From Enchytraeus crypticus (lineage: Eukaryota; Annelida; Clitellata; Enchytraeida; Enchytraeidae), in NCBI GenBank assembly GCA_905160935.1, contig CAJHZI010000600.1:1-64000 (forward strand): a stretch of 64,000 nucleotides of DNA, in the 5' to 3' direction. Below are positions 14,900 to 25,129 of this stretch, piece after piece (position 1 is the stretch's first letter; every line of letters starts with the position of its first letter). A program made the translations under genes and the position numbers. The notes below the pieces were generated by a model. That model was not told where the DNA came from and searched no databases. It saw only the letters and a list, made by a program, of their open reading frames with translations.

Positions 14900-16275
14900 T
14901 AGTCCATACTTGATCACTCGAGCGTGGACGACGTGGCTCAGGAAAGTTGTACTGTTGTCATGGCTGTTGCTATAAACAATTTCAGCGGATCTAGAAGTTT
15001 TTGAGAAGTTGCGCATTTATCGCTTGTGCTTGATTGAAGTCGGACGTGTCATTACGCAAGGTAAGTAATTTTATATTAAATATCTTTAAAGTTTACTTTA
15101 ATTGATTTTGAATCATAGCAATACTTTATTTTTAAAATTATAAATATAAAGACTTAATCAAAGTATTACAGTGTTAAGCGACAGTACAATAAAATGCATA
15201 CAAATATTGATTGTTTGATCCTTAAAAATTAAGCATTATCCTCTATATATTAATTTTACTTTATAGGGAAAACTTAAAATTTGAGCCGGTATTATTATAT
15301 TTCTGCTGGCACTATTTGTAGAAGAAATTCTAACAAACAACGATGTCAACTTCACAAGCTCAGATTGACGAGGCTCATATTCCAGTGACGCTCAAAGATC
15401 CTTTACTTGTAATGCGCTACTCACAACCCTCGATTGGAAATATTCCGACAATTTTTGTCGGTATAGTAGACAGAGAGTACACCGATCAAATGTGGGAAAA
15501 TCATAAATCACGAATTTGCTCCTTATTTGGAATCACAGATGTAAATTCCGTTGGAGAAATCAAAGTGCGCGGTTCTGCAAATACTGTTGATGGAGCACAG
15601 TTAGAACGAGATAGGACTCGCGCAATTGAATCCATAAATCAACTGCAGATTCAATCCATACGTATTGTTGGGCTAGGAGTTGGCTCCTCTATTTCAGTCA
15701 CTGACGCTTTGGAGTCTATAATCTGTGGATGGGCAATATCACCAGCAGATAAAGAAATTCAATTTGTGGCACTGGGAGAATCTGAAGATTGCCACTATTT
15801 AAATTTCTGCAAAGGTCTCGTCTTAAAGAAAACGTGTAAAATTCTCGAATACTACAATACAATGGATTACAGCCAGTTCGGAGACCTTAGACCTAGCAAT
15901 AAACCACACGCTCTACTTAAGCGTTTTCTGCAGAGGGTTTTGGCGGATATGACTAAATAACAGTCGTCTCTGTAAACTACGTAGGATATGCAATATGTTC
16001 ATTTCGTAGTATGCGTACCTACGCATATTGTAACTAATCATTAACATTTTCAGTAACTATTAGGCGTCTTAAATTTTACAAATGCGTTTGAATCCAGGTA
16101 CATTGACTCAGAGTTCCTTGTTTATTAGCATCTATATAAAGATCATGTATCTAGTTATATAGCCCTACATTTCCGAATTTGAAGTTCTAGAGACGTCCCT
16201 GACATCAGAGGTTAAACTTTTATTCTTAGATTAAGTAGATAACGAGGGGCCATGGTGCTTATAAATTTGTTAATA
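14900..16275 (+). other. Probable transcription unit of the 205-codon gene, with a 5' UTR intron
   Basis: Upstream of the ATG at 15343 there is a clear GT-AG intron: the donor ACGCAAG|GTAAGTAA at 15060/15061 and an acceptor at TTTACTTTATAG (ending 15266) or TATTTGTAG (ending 15321). A poly(A) signal AATAAA lies near 16,271, about 310 bp after the stop. The transcription start is not visible; 14,900 is approximate. Confidence 0.5.
15343..15960 (+). CDS. Unrecognised 205-residue protein; Alba-like fold possible
   Basis: A single open frame starting ATGTCAACT after a good animal start context (AACAACGATG). Codon use is less AT-rich than in the viral element, so it reads as a host gene or a different transposon's gene. 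There is no signal peptide, membrane helix or zinc motif. Residues about 72-145 have a strand-helix-strand-helix-strand order (GEIKVRGSANT, a helix, SIRIVGLGVG, a helix TDALESII, then KEIQFVALGE) that resembles an Alba-type nucleic-acid-binding domain; this is my reading by eye and weak. The C-terminus is basic and helical. A 5' UTR intron and poly(A) signal support expression. Confidence 0.6.
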   Translation: MSTSQAQIDEAHIPVTLKDPLLVMRYSQPSIGNIPTIFVGIVDREYTDQMWENHKSRICSLFGITDVNSVGEIKVRGSANTVDGAQLERDRTRAIESINQLQIQSIRIVGLGVGSSISVTDALESIICGWAISPADKEIQFVALGESEDCHYLNFCKGLVLKKTCKILEYYNTMDYSQFGDLRPSNKPHALLKRFLQRVLADMTK

Positions 16276-16680
16276 AAAGACACTAAACGTTTATAATATA
16301 ACCATATCTGAGTTATTTTACCATTCTGCTTTTATAAAGTGCCGGTAACGTTAATATATACTGCAAGCTGAGATCGCTTCTCTAACTAATTTCTGCAGTT
16401 TTTTTGGTATAATCAACCGAGTGACCGTGAACCACTTTTAACAGTTTAACATATAAACAATATGACACGATTACTGTAAGCTTGCAAAAAGTTGAGCACA
16501 ACATTACGCATTCCGTAGTCTAGGTACCTAGACGAGGGAATGCATGGAATGCAGTTAATCATAGAACATATCCATAAAGTTATTCTTTTAAAATAATTGA
16601 CAAAAATGTAGGATAATGAGATTACTGAGAAGAAAGGTGATTCAGGAACAATTTAAACTATAAGAGTGATCAAGTAATTG
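16276..16680. other. Intergenic, nothing recognised
   Basis: No coding region or known repeat seen. Just upstream (about 16,190-16,235) is a fragment of the dispersed repeat reading GACGTCCCTGACATCA...GTTAAA...TTTATT, found also at 42.0, 45.8 and 51.0 kb. Confidence 0.4.
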
Positions 16681-16682
<2 letters not shown>

Positions 16683-16765
<83 letters not shown>

Positions 16766-16767
16766 CT
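16683..16767. repeat. (CA)n followed by (TA)n microsatellite
   Basis: About 58 bp of CA dinucleotides run directly into about 26 bp of TA. Confidence 0.97.
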
Positions 16768-17022
16768 ATGCATGTTGTTATTATTGGGAGTAAATAATAA
16801 AGTATTAATCTAGGATTACATCGAATACTCAGAAACCGAATGATAGGAAATTAGGGGGCTAATGAAGCGAGATCCCAGAATGAAGTACTTTGAGTATTGG
16901 AGGTGGCCCAGGAACAGTACATTATATATTACTACTTTAGAAGTCGATTTAAAAATTAATTTTTTCAAGATATTTGCTCGCGAGAAAAAATAAGGGGCAA
17001 CTAGGCTCTAAAAATTGAGCCT

Positions 17023-17141
17023 TTAGTAGATAAATGGTACATTCAGGGGAGAAACTCTTAAAATCCTAATTTGAGTGAGCGTGGTGAGCGAAAATTAGGA
17101 TTTTAAGAGTTTGTGTACTGAAGGTACCATGTATCTACTTA
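17023..17141. repeat. Fold-back element (inverted repeat, about 50-bp arms)
   Basis: The left arm TTAGTAGATAAATGGTACAT... through AACTCTTAAAATCCTAATTT pairs with the right arm AAAATTAGGATTTTAAGAGTT... through GGTACCATGTATCTACTTA, with a few mismatches. The loop contains GTGAGCG twice. It looks like a short non-autonomous transposon. Confidence 0.85.
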
Positions 17142-17317
17142 CGTTAACTCTATCTATGTCCGACTGTAAACGGTTAATTAATGGTTACCTATACTGAGTT
17201 TATGTTTCAGATATAATATGGTATCTAATGAACAATTAACACATTACAAGCGATGCTTGAAAATACTCGCGTATTCGTGCCTACAATCCCATATATGAGA
17301 CGCATATGTTTTTGAAG

Positions 17318-17382
17318 ATATTTTTCAGAATAGTGAAAAATATTTTCCGGATATTTTTCAGAATAGTGAAAAATATCCGGAA
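17318..17382. repeat. Two adjacent hairpins sharing one sequence
   Basis: ATATTTTTCA-GAATAG-TGAAAAATAT occurs twice in a row. The second copy extends to a perfect 16-bp stem at 17345-17382 (TTCCGGATATTTTTCA, loop GAATAG). Confidence 0.9.
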
Positions 17383-17882
17383 ATACTACCGGATCCCATT
17401 AGTGTAACCCTAAAGACATGGTACAAAGAAAATTAATTAAGAGAAAAAAGAGTATAGCATTAATGGATAAAGCCGTAATAATTCTTAAATAATAATGACC
17501 CATATAGGTCAAAAGAACTTGAAATTTATTTTCTTGATTTTATTAAATTATTTTAAATAAATAGGTCTATAATACTATTTAAATTAAACGCAAAGATGTA
17601 CACAATATGCATCGTTATATACATGTATAGTCTATACTACACAGACTGAGCAATGCATAATCTGATAGTGAAAGCTAACTACTACACCGCAGCATCTGCT
17701 GAACGCACAACAAGTGAGCAATTTGAAAGTGATAATCAATTACCCTATACTTTAAAAACACTAAATTAGTATCTGATAAATTACTAAGTTCATTTAATAC
17801 AAAGCTCATGTAATAACCGAATGATTCGACGAATTTTTTTTAAAAAGGAAAATGAAATTAATACTAGGAAAATACCTGATCA

Positions 17883-18195
17883 ACAGTGGCGTAACCAACA
17901 GTAAAGACTGGTGGTTCAAATATTTTTTACTACTGTCGTCGCGCCCCTAGACTGAGGCAACACTGAAACGTGATCTATTACTTAAATAATAGCTGTACGC
18001 CTTCACTCTCAACCCAAATTCACATCACAGTCAGGGGCGTATACAGAAGTTTTGGATGGATGTCAATTTTTAAACGCGGACGAAACTTAGGGCGGTGCAA
18101 AGGGGTTAGGAAATGTGAACGGGTAACTCCACTCCTCCCCGAAGGGAAATTGTTTTTAAAACTAGTGAGAAATCTTGTGAATTTTCCGAACATCT
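17883..18195. mobile_element. Possible non-autonomous DNA transposon fragments
   Basis: CAGTGGCGTAACCAACAG at about 17,885 and CAGGGGCGTATACAGAAG at about 18,032 both resemble the CAGNGGCGTA ends common to hAT-type non-autonomous elements. GCGCCCCTAG near 17,941 reads as a matching inverted end. No transposase is present. Confidence 0.4.
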
Positions 18196-18223
18196 CACAA
18201 TGAACCGTCCTATGTACATAGCC

Positions 18224-18224
<1 letters not shown>

Positions 18225-18293
<69 letters not shown>

Positions 18294-18425
18294 TGCATAT
18301 AGCTATATATATATATAATATAAATATATATTATATATATATATAATATATATATATAACCTATATATCTATATAATATCTATATACTATCTATATAATA
18401 TATATCTATAAAATATATATAACCA
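18225..18425. repeat. (TA)n microsatellite and TA-rich tract
   Basis: A pure TA run of about 65 bp (18,225-18,290) followed by imperfect TATA-rich repeats up to the LINE fragment. A similar tract (18,825-19,090) flanks the other side. Confidence 0.95.
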
Positions 18426-18825
18426 AGCTATTGTATGGATGTGAAACATGGACCTTAAGAAAGGAAGATATTAGGAAACTGGAGGCATGGCAAATGTGGA
18501 TTTGGAGAAGAATGGAGAGGATTAGCTGGACTCAAAAGGTTACAAATGAGGAAGTCCTGGAGAGAGTTGGCACAGATAGACAGTTGATAAATGTATTAAG
18601 AAATAGGAAGAAGAGATAGATAGGATACATTCTAAGGGGGGAAGGTCTATTAAAAGAGGTCATAGAAGGTAGAATGGAAGGAAAAAAGAGGAGGGGCAGG
18701 CCGAGATTAGGTATGTTAGATGATTTAAAGACTCACTCATATGTGGAAATGAAGAGGAAGGCGGCAGACAGAGAAGAGTGGAGGCGTTATGTACCATGAA
18801 CCTGCCAGTAGGCAGTGCACTAAGA
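18425..18825 (+). pseudogene. LINE family C fragment: reverse transcriptase C-terminal tail
   Basis: Encodes the C-terminal tail found after the reverse transcriptase of several non-LTR retrotransposons: YGCETWTLRKEDIRKLEAWQ, then WRRMERISWT, VTNEEVLERVGTDRQLI, an ILRGEGLLKEVIEGRMEGK stretch and RGRPRLGMLDD. One in-frame stop (TAG at 18617) interrupts it. The 3' part reads ACCTGCCAGTAGGCAGTGCACTAAGA, a signature seen in many fragments in this window. No reverse transcriptase core is present, so the copy is 5' truncated. Confidence 0.85.
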
Positions 18826-19033
18826 TATATATGTATATATATATATTATATATTATATATACATGTATATAAATATATATATATATACTGTATATATATA
18901 TATACATAATATATATTTCTATACATGTATATATAATATATATAATATATATATATCATATATTTATATACATGTATATATAAAATATATATATATTATA
19001 TATAATATATATACAGTATATTATATATATAAT

Positions 19034-19090
<57 letters not shown>
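18825..19090. repeat. TA-rich simple repeat
   Basis: Imperfect TATATA blocks with occasional C or G, ending in a pure TA run near 19,050-19,089. The open frames through it are not coding. Confidence 0.95.
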
Positions 19091-19091
<1 letters not shown>

Positions 19092-19990
19092 GGTGCATCA
19101 AATTTGCAAGAATATTTCTATCATCAATATTTTTCTTTGGGCCCTAGTAGAGTCATTTCCTACTGCGTAAAACAAACTCACAATAATTTTTTGAAAACTT
19201 TTAGCCTTTATTTACTGGGTCCACATAGGTCCGCAAAATTGTATTATTATGATTTCATCAAATTATCGCCATATTTCAACAATTCAGCGGTATGATGGCA
19301 TAATTAGATGAAGCGGTATGACAGTCTATAAGTTATACATAATAGACACTATCTAATATCTAGTAATATTCAATTTCATTATCATAATTGTTTAAGAAAC
19401 TCATTTCAAATATACTATAATATTAATATTATACTGTTGGATTGTTACATAGCATCGGTAGTCAGTAATAAGTTACAGTTTACTGACGCATATAATGCAA
19501 ACATGTTAGTTATTAGGTTTCACAGATTTGGTAGTTGATTTCTGCTTTCTTCAACTACTTGTAGTATAGTCTAACAGTGTTCTTCAGATCTAACAGCTTC
19601 TATGTAATCACTAATTAACTTGACGCTTCTCTCTACATTGCCATTTGCAACGTTCAAAGCTGGTCTTTGCCTTGGATGACAGAAATCAGCGCTCAGCAGG
19701 CCAGCTGTCTATATCCTCACGTAGGAATTTCGTCTCCATCCCCAAAATTCTAAATATGAACCATGACTCACTGGAACTAAGTCATCTGCCGAACTAATGA
19801 TATCGCTGAGAAGTTTTTTTTGTTTTTTTGTTTTTCCAAATCCAATCCCATAACGATCCGTTGGTGGTGTATCATAATCTGCTAGTTCTACTTCCAGAAG
19901 TCGCTCAGTTAGATAGGCTTACTGAAGTTCAAGCTTTGGTACAATGTCGCTGAACAAAGCGAGAAACACCATTTCAGGACTCAAACACAT

Positions 19991-20211
19991 GTGACGTTTA
20001 AAGGCCTTAAGTGCACTAAATAAACTTTTCTCAAATATGGTGACGTTTAACGGCTTTAAGTGCACCAAATAAACTTGTCTCAAATATGGTGACGTTTAAA
20101 GGCCTTAAGTGCACTAAATAAACTTTTTCTCAAATATGGTGACGTTTAACGGCTTTAAGTGCACCAAATAAACTTGTCTCAAATATGGTGACGTTTAAAG
20201 GCTTTAAGTGC
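19991..20211. repeat. 49-bp tandem repeat with alternating subtypes
   Basis: About 4.5 copies of a unit starting GTGACGTTTAAAGGCCTTAA and ending CTCAAATATG. Two subtypes alternate (AAAGGCCTT/CACTAAAT versus ACGGCTTT/CACCAAAT), giving a dimeric period of about 99 bp. Confidence 0.93.
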
Positions 20212-20428
20212 CCTGGCAGCAACATCAGAATATACTGACGAGTATTTCTGAATATCTTGATTGTCAGGTTAAGTAGCTAGGAAGACACTGCGGACCTTGA
20301 CATATCAGGAAAATGAAATATACTAAGATATTTACAAAGTCCTGGACCAGATTAAAATCTCAGGAATGCTAGTCTATAGCGGGAGAGCTAATGTAATATT
20401 CAATGTCTTAATTATTTAAATACATGTA

Positions 20429-20482
20429 TACCATGGACCTGCTAAGAGGTAGTGCACTAAGAGAGTCAGAGAGAGAATAGAG
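20429..20482 (+). repeat. Short LINE family C 3' fragment
   Basis: Contains ACCATGGACCTGCTAAGAGGTAGTGCACTAAGAGAG-like sequence, the 3' signature of the LINE C fragments. Other such fragments lie near 44,115-44,170 (minus), 45,320-45,470 (minus), 49,750-49,900 (+), 52,850-52,977 (+) and 54,487-54,575 (minus). Confidence 0.7.
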
Positions 20483-20499
20483 TCACACATTTAGAGATA

Positions 20500-21230
20500 T
20501 AATTTTTCCATTTAGCAATTGTACTATATTTTGGAATCCAATTTTTAACACATTTAATACACATTTATTTACATCCTATTTTTGGAAAAATACATAAAAT
20601 TCCATAACCATTGCCTTTATCAAAAGCTTTTTAAAGATCATTACACCAATATTTATTGTAATGTTTCTATTATTAAAGTAATTGACAACTTTTCTAAGAT
20701 TATGCACAGCGTTAGTCCTTCCGACTTTTTGTATAAATCCAAATTGCCTTTTGGAGGTTTCAAAACTAACATATCTTAAAACACAATATTCGGAAGTGTC
20801 TAATGTTATTGGGAATGTCGTTATTCCTCGAAATTCGTGAGCCGAGAAGTTTCTTTTGTGCCCCTTAAATTTCGGTATTGACGTAGTTATACCAACACCA
20901 AACTCATCCGAAACTTTTCTAGAATTATAAATAAAGACGGATCGTGCATAAGCATTATGCTCAATTATGAAGCCAACTGTACCGGGGCTTTGTTTGCTTC
21001 AATGCTATTAGTTGCTTTGTCAATTGCATCAACTTCAAAACAGCATTCATGTTCTGTGTTTTCATCTACCCCTTTTTTACACAAATAGGTATCCCGAAAC
21101 GTTTGGTGCTTTTCAGATGAGATTTGTGTCAGGGATTTTTTTATATTATTAGCAAGAGCGATGGCAATCACAGTATCTTTTTTAAATCCATCTCTAGTAA
21201 TCATTTTGGGTATTTTCTTTCAAAATATAA
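20500..21230 (-). pseudogene. LINE family B reverse transcriptase fragment, decayed
   Basis: On the minus strand, pieces in shifting frames read like a reverse transcriptase: a NIEANKAP segment (finger region), SLFIILEKFR, then QFGFIQKVGRTNAVHNLRKVV and a degraded (S)KAFDK motif. Several stops and frame changes show it is dead. It resembles the LINE B copies at 33-37 kb and 47 kb. Confidence 0.65.
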
Positions 21231-21359
21231 CTTTTCCAGCATTTGTCAAAAACTTTAACCATTTGAATTTAGTAGATTATATAGTAATTCCGCCTATACA
21301 TTATTTTTATGCTTCAGCTTATTCGTATTTAAGGCAATCCTGTAGTTTCTAAGCTTTAG

Positions 21360-22670
21360 CTTTCAATTCATGCCTTCGTTTGGTTTAACTGCATTCTTCC
21401 AATTACTAAAATGTTCAATGGACTTAATGAATGAAATTTATTTAAATTTTCATCCCACCAAAATTTTTCCTTACACCATTTCTACCTCTCTGTTTTATAG
21501 TTCTAATGGATCAGGTTTTTAAAATATTAATTACATTTCTATATATGGTATAACATAACATTTCTATATATAATACAACAACAAAAGTTGCTTCTAACTT
21601 GTAGTAGAATCTCCAAAGCTACTGCTCTATCCGAACCTGTGGGAAATTATTTTGTATTTACATTTTTAAATTATAACAAACTATAACTATGGCAACAATA
21701 AAGCCTATGTGGGAGTGAAAACAGTAAATATGAAATTTAGCGACACAAACGTAATTAAAACATAAGAAAGTATTCAAAACGCCGTATCATTCTATAGCAT
21801 CCTCATTGACAAGAAAACTGCAACTAAAAACTCAATCACAAATTTTGATGGAAAATTTATGAAAAGTAATTAAAAAGCTTTAAATATCATTTAAATTAAA
21901 TAAATATCTATATAGTTTTTAATAGAAGTGAATGTCATGACTAAATAATACTAATTATATTATATATTAATTTATTCAATTCCAAAATAGCATCATTATC
22001 AAATCAAAATATCATATCAAACCATTTTAATTATCAATAAATAATTTTGTATTTAGTTCAATAACATAGTATGCCCTATCACAGTTTTAAAAATCAAATC
22101 ATCTATGTAATGAAATCATCTAAAATAAAATCATAAATAAAATCATCTATGACTTGAATAAGAGGAAGATCTCATGAAACCACTATGCCTCTAATTTAGT
22201 TAGATGACACACAACAAATCTTCTTACCAGGAATCCTAAAAGATAAAGAGTTGAAAATTAGCTTCATCTTAAGAGAGCATGTTAGTAACAGAAAAAGCCC
22301 TTGGATGTGAACTCAGAACTTAGTTACACGCATGTGGACACCTTATCGATAGGCCAATGGAGAAGTCCATAATTACACTTGTCAGTAAGATACTGTAGGC
22401 CTAACAATTAAAGGCGGAGCTCCCCTTTTTATTGCCCTACATGCAATTCAGCCAACATAAATCATTCATCCCACCGACCGCCATACCTCTCTATTGTTAT
22501 TATAATGCTATATCAATAATCTTGAATACGACACGATTAGAATATGCTATGATACAATATAGATAGATATAATTTATTATAGCGCTTGAAATGAGTTTAA
22601 ATTGAATGAACAAATTTTCCCGATTAAGCTTCCCGTTCTGTTTATCAGTCAGGTGGCAGAATATTCTGTC
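21360..22670. other. Intergenic AT-rich stretch, nothing recognised
   Basis: No coding region, RNA gene or known repeat supported. Imperfect AAATCAT-type repeats occur near 22,000-22,150. Confidence 0.4.
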
Positions 22671-22678
22671 ACAATTAG

Positions 22679-22752
22679 CTGGTGAGTGAGTGAGTGAGTG
22701 AGTGATGAGTGAGTGAATGAGTGAGTGAGTGAGTGAGTGAGTAAGTGAATGA
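22679..22752. repeat. (TGAG)n microsatellite
   Basis: About 17 copies of GTGA/TGAG with a few substitutions. Confidence 0.95.
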
Positions 22753-23194
22753 ATTATAAACTAATTAATTCTATAGAAATCGAACAGCTGAGTTCAATCT
22801 ATGGTGGAATAGATTTCTTCTTCGTCATCCATCTTGTAGTTAGAGTTCTACAAAAATAGAGAAAAAGATTTATTTCGAGCACTTTTAATTATATTATTGT
22901 AGACTTTATTAATTAAAAACTTCTGTCCTTAGGATGCTTATACATGTCTGCCAAATATTCAGAGTACGAAGCATCCATACTTCCACAAAAGGCGATGCCA
23001 ATAACAACTGAATAACGAAACTCAGTTCCTGACATTATTTATTATATTATCTCAGGTCGAGTCGAATGCCGGAAAAACACCAGCCCCTGACATAACCCCT
23101 GGACAAAAATCCCTTCGATTTAATGATTTAAATCCCCCAGTTTATTAATATAATTAATTAATCGTGTTTATCTCTTTTCTATGGGGTGCTTGTT

Positions 23195-23335
23195 GGGAGA
23201 GGGTTTCGTCCAGGGGGGGGGATTGCCCAGGGAAGTTTTGTTCGAGAGGGGTTTGTCCGGAAAATTTGTCAGGGGCGTTTGTCCGGGAGTTATGGCCGGG
23301 AAAGCCTGTCAGGGGTTGTCCGATCATCATCCGCG
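23195..23335. repeat. G-rich degenerate minisatellite
   Basis: Ragged 12-16-bp units with the core TCCGGGGNTTTG or TCAGGGGNGTTTG on the + strand, including a run of nine G at about 23,212. It stands out sharply from the AT-rich surroundings. Confidence 0.75.
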
Positions 23336-23525
23336 CTTTCGGAACGTAACAAACTGAATTATAAATTCTCAAGTTAAGTTTAACGACTCTTTGGGCTTCG
23401 CATGAGAGACTGTCACAGAATTATTGAAGCAAACTGAATCTGTAACAAAGTACAGTTAATAAGAAACTACAGTAAGTAGTTAACTCGTACTCTGAAAAAC
23501 GTTATAGTATCTAACAGTGCTTGGT

Positions 23526-23531
23526 TTTATT
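23526..23531 (-). terminator. Candidate poly(A) signal for the most distal tail exon
   Basis: AATAAA on the minus strand, about 135 bp beyond the stop codon at 23,665. The other two tail exons have no canonical signal close by. Confidence 0.4.
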
Positions 23532-23664
23532 TTAATCCCTAATCGACTTTCATCACTTTCGCTACAAAATACGATTAAACTACATTGTTATAATTTTAAA
23601 AAATAGTATAATTAATTATAACAGATTTTTTAATTTTTAACGTTAATAATAGCACCACATCATC

Positions 23665-23876
23665 TTAGCTTACGTTGTCATCCTTCGTTTGGATGATATG
23701 TCTATCGTAATACTCCTCTGGAGCCGCTAAATTTTCTTCTTTCTCGTAACGCCAATCCTCGTCAATCCCAAGATGTGAACTCCTGACCTCTGCGTTACAA
23801 GCCGAGTCTTCTGAGTGCTGAGATCTTTCATTTCCATTGAGAGCCGATGACTCATCGATGTTCACTCTTAAGCTTT
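23665..23876 (-). CDS. Ig-receptor candidate: alternative terminal tail exon 3
   Basis: Third and most distal candidate terminal exon. The acceptor is TTGGTCGCAG, then two bases complete the phase-1 codon and 70 codons follow, the last being TAA at 23,665; the length of 212 fits 2 + 70x3 exactly. The tail is hydrophilic and acidic, with SQHSEDSACNAEVR and an APEEYYDRHIIQ tyrosine pair near the end. No TM segment. The last codons read AAC-GTAAGC-TAA, so a splice donor overlaps the end and the exon could alternatively be spliced onward. The acceptor abuts an AAATAGTAC minisatellite in the preceding intron. Confidence 0.5.
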
Positions 23877-23886
23877 CTGCGACCAA

Positions 23887-24245
23887 GTAGTACAAATAGT
23901 AAAATAGTAGAAATAGTAAAAATAGTACAAATAGTATAAATAGTACAAAGAATAGAAATAGTAAAAATAGTACAAATAGCACAAATAATACAAATAATAG
24001 AAATAGTACAAATAGTAGAAATAGTAGAATTAGAAAAAATAGTGTAAATAGTAAAAATAGTAAAATAGTACAAACAGTATAAGTACCATAAATAGTATAT
24101 ATAGTACAAATAGTAAAAATTGTACAAATAGCATAAATAGTACCAACAGTACAAATAGTACCAATAGTACAATTAGTACAACTACCACAAATAGTACGAA
24201 TGACACACATAGAAAAATTATACAAATAGTAGACGTATCACAAAT
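23887..24245. repeat. AAATAGTAC-type minisatellite
   Basis: About 38 imperfect 9-10-bp units (AAATAGTAC, AAATAGTAA, AAATAGTAT). Two more units lie at about 24,397-24,410 beyond a SINE. The long Ile/Cys/Thr/Tyr-rich open frames on the minus strand are produced by the repeat and are not genes. Confidence 0.93.
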
Positions 24246-24253
24246 AGTAAAAA

Positions 24254-24376
24254 AGCCAAGGTTAACGTCAGTTTCCTCACTCGAAATCGATGTCAGTGCG
24301 GGCGAGCCCAGGATTTGAACCCCGCACGTTCTGATCCGCAGTTGAGTGTCTTACCGACTTAGCCACTGACTCCAGC
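24254..24376 (-). mobile_element. tRNA-derived SINE, family 1
   Basis: On the minus strand: GGAGTCAGTGGCTAAGTCGGTAAGACACTC (A box) and GGGGTTCAAATCCTGGGCTCG (B box), then GACATCGATTTCGAGTGAGGAAACTGACGTTAACCTTGGCT. The same sequence recurs at 28,276 (minus), 29,258 (minus), 38,232 (+), 39,410 (minus), 43,773 (minus), 46,466 (+), 51,967 (minus) and 59,660 (minus). Confidence 0.9.
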
Positions 24377-24409
24377 AATTTTATTTATCATTCCAGTACA
24401 AATAGTACA

Positions 24410-25070
24410 AATCAGAAATTACTGAGTGGTTTAATGACATGGTGTTTATCACAAGGTTACATGTATGATTAATTTCCTATCTTTCAAATATTCTCAAATC
24501 GGCTCTCTGAAGCACAAATTGTTGTTAAAAATGCTTTCACGGTCAGGTAAAAAGAACTATAGACTTCTACTCTTTCTCACTAAGCCATGTCCTATAAAAA
24601 TATTTATGTAAGCTTTGGCTTTGGAATAATGTGCATTCTCAAATAACTTCTCACTCTCTTCCTCCTATTCCTATTATTCAACTAAATATAACGACATATA
24701 AACACAGTATACATTCAATTTATGCTACGCTCACCTCAACGCTACGTACAAATTGCTATAACATTAGTTATTAAAACGAAACTAACTAATTGGAAGATGT
24801 GACGTTTAGTAGCAACATGGTTATTGTAAAATATTTTATAATAATTTTGAAAGCGCATTCGTTTTTCTTCAAAGGTGAGAGGATATGGTTTACAGTGCAC
24901 ATCTGAGCAGTTTCTCATTGTATACAACTTAATTTATCGTTCTTGTTGGTATGCGATAAACAATAGAGTTTTTCTGCAGAAAATATTTTGAAAATTGTTA
25001 TGCTAATAATATCATCAGCAATGCAGTATTGCTGCGTTAGATATTGCAAACTAACAGATATAGAGAAAGT
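24410..25070. other. Intron/intergenic stretch, nothing recognised
   Basis: No supported feature on either strand. Confidence 0.4.
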
Positions 25071-25074
25071 GTGC

Positions 25075-25120
25075 AAACTATGCTATAGGCCTACCTAAAA
25101 GTAGGCCTATAGCATAGTTT
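25075..25120. repeat. Perfect 20-bp-stem palindrome
   Basis: AAACTATGCTATAGGCCTAC, a 6-nt loop CTAAAA, then the exact reverse complement. It would form a strong hairpin in DNA or RNA. Confidence 0.97.
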
Positions 25121-25129
25121 TATTAAATG

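Noticed and set aside
18020..18203. Opposing open frames near a GC-richer patch
   Set aside because: They coincide with probable DNA transposon ends and a TA array and show no domain.
23665..24225. Long minus-strand frame extending through the AAATAGTAC array
   Set aside because: Only the part up to the acceptor at 23,876 looks coding; the rest is translated simple repeat.
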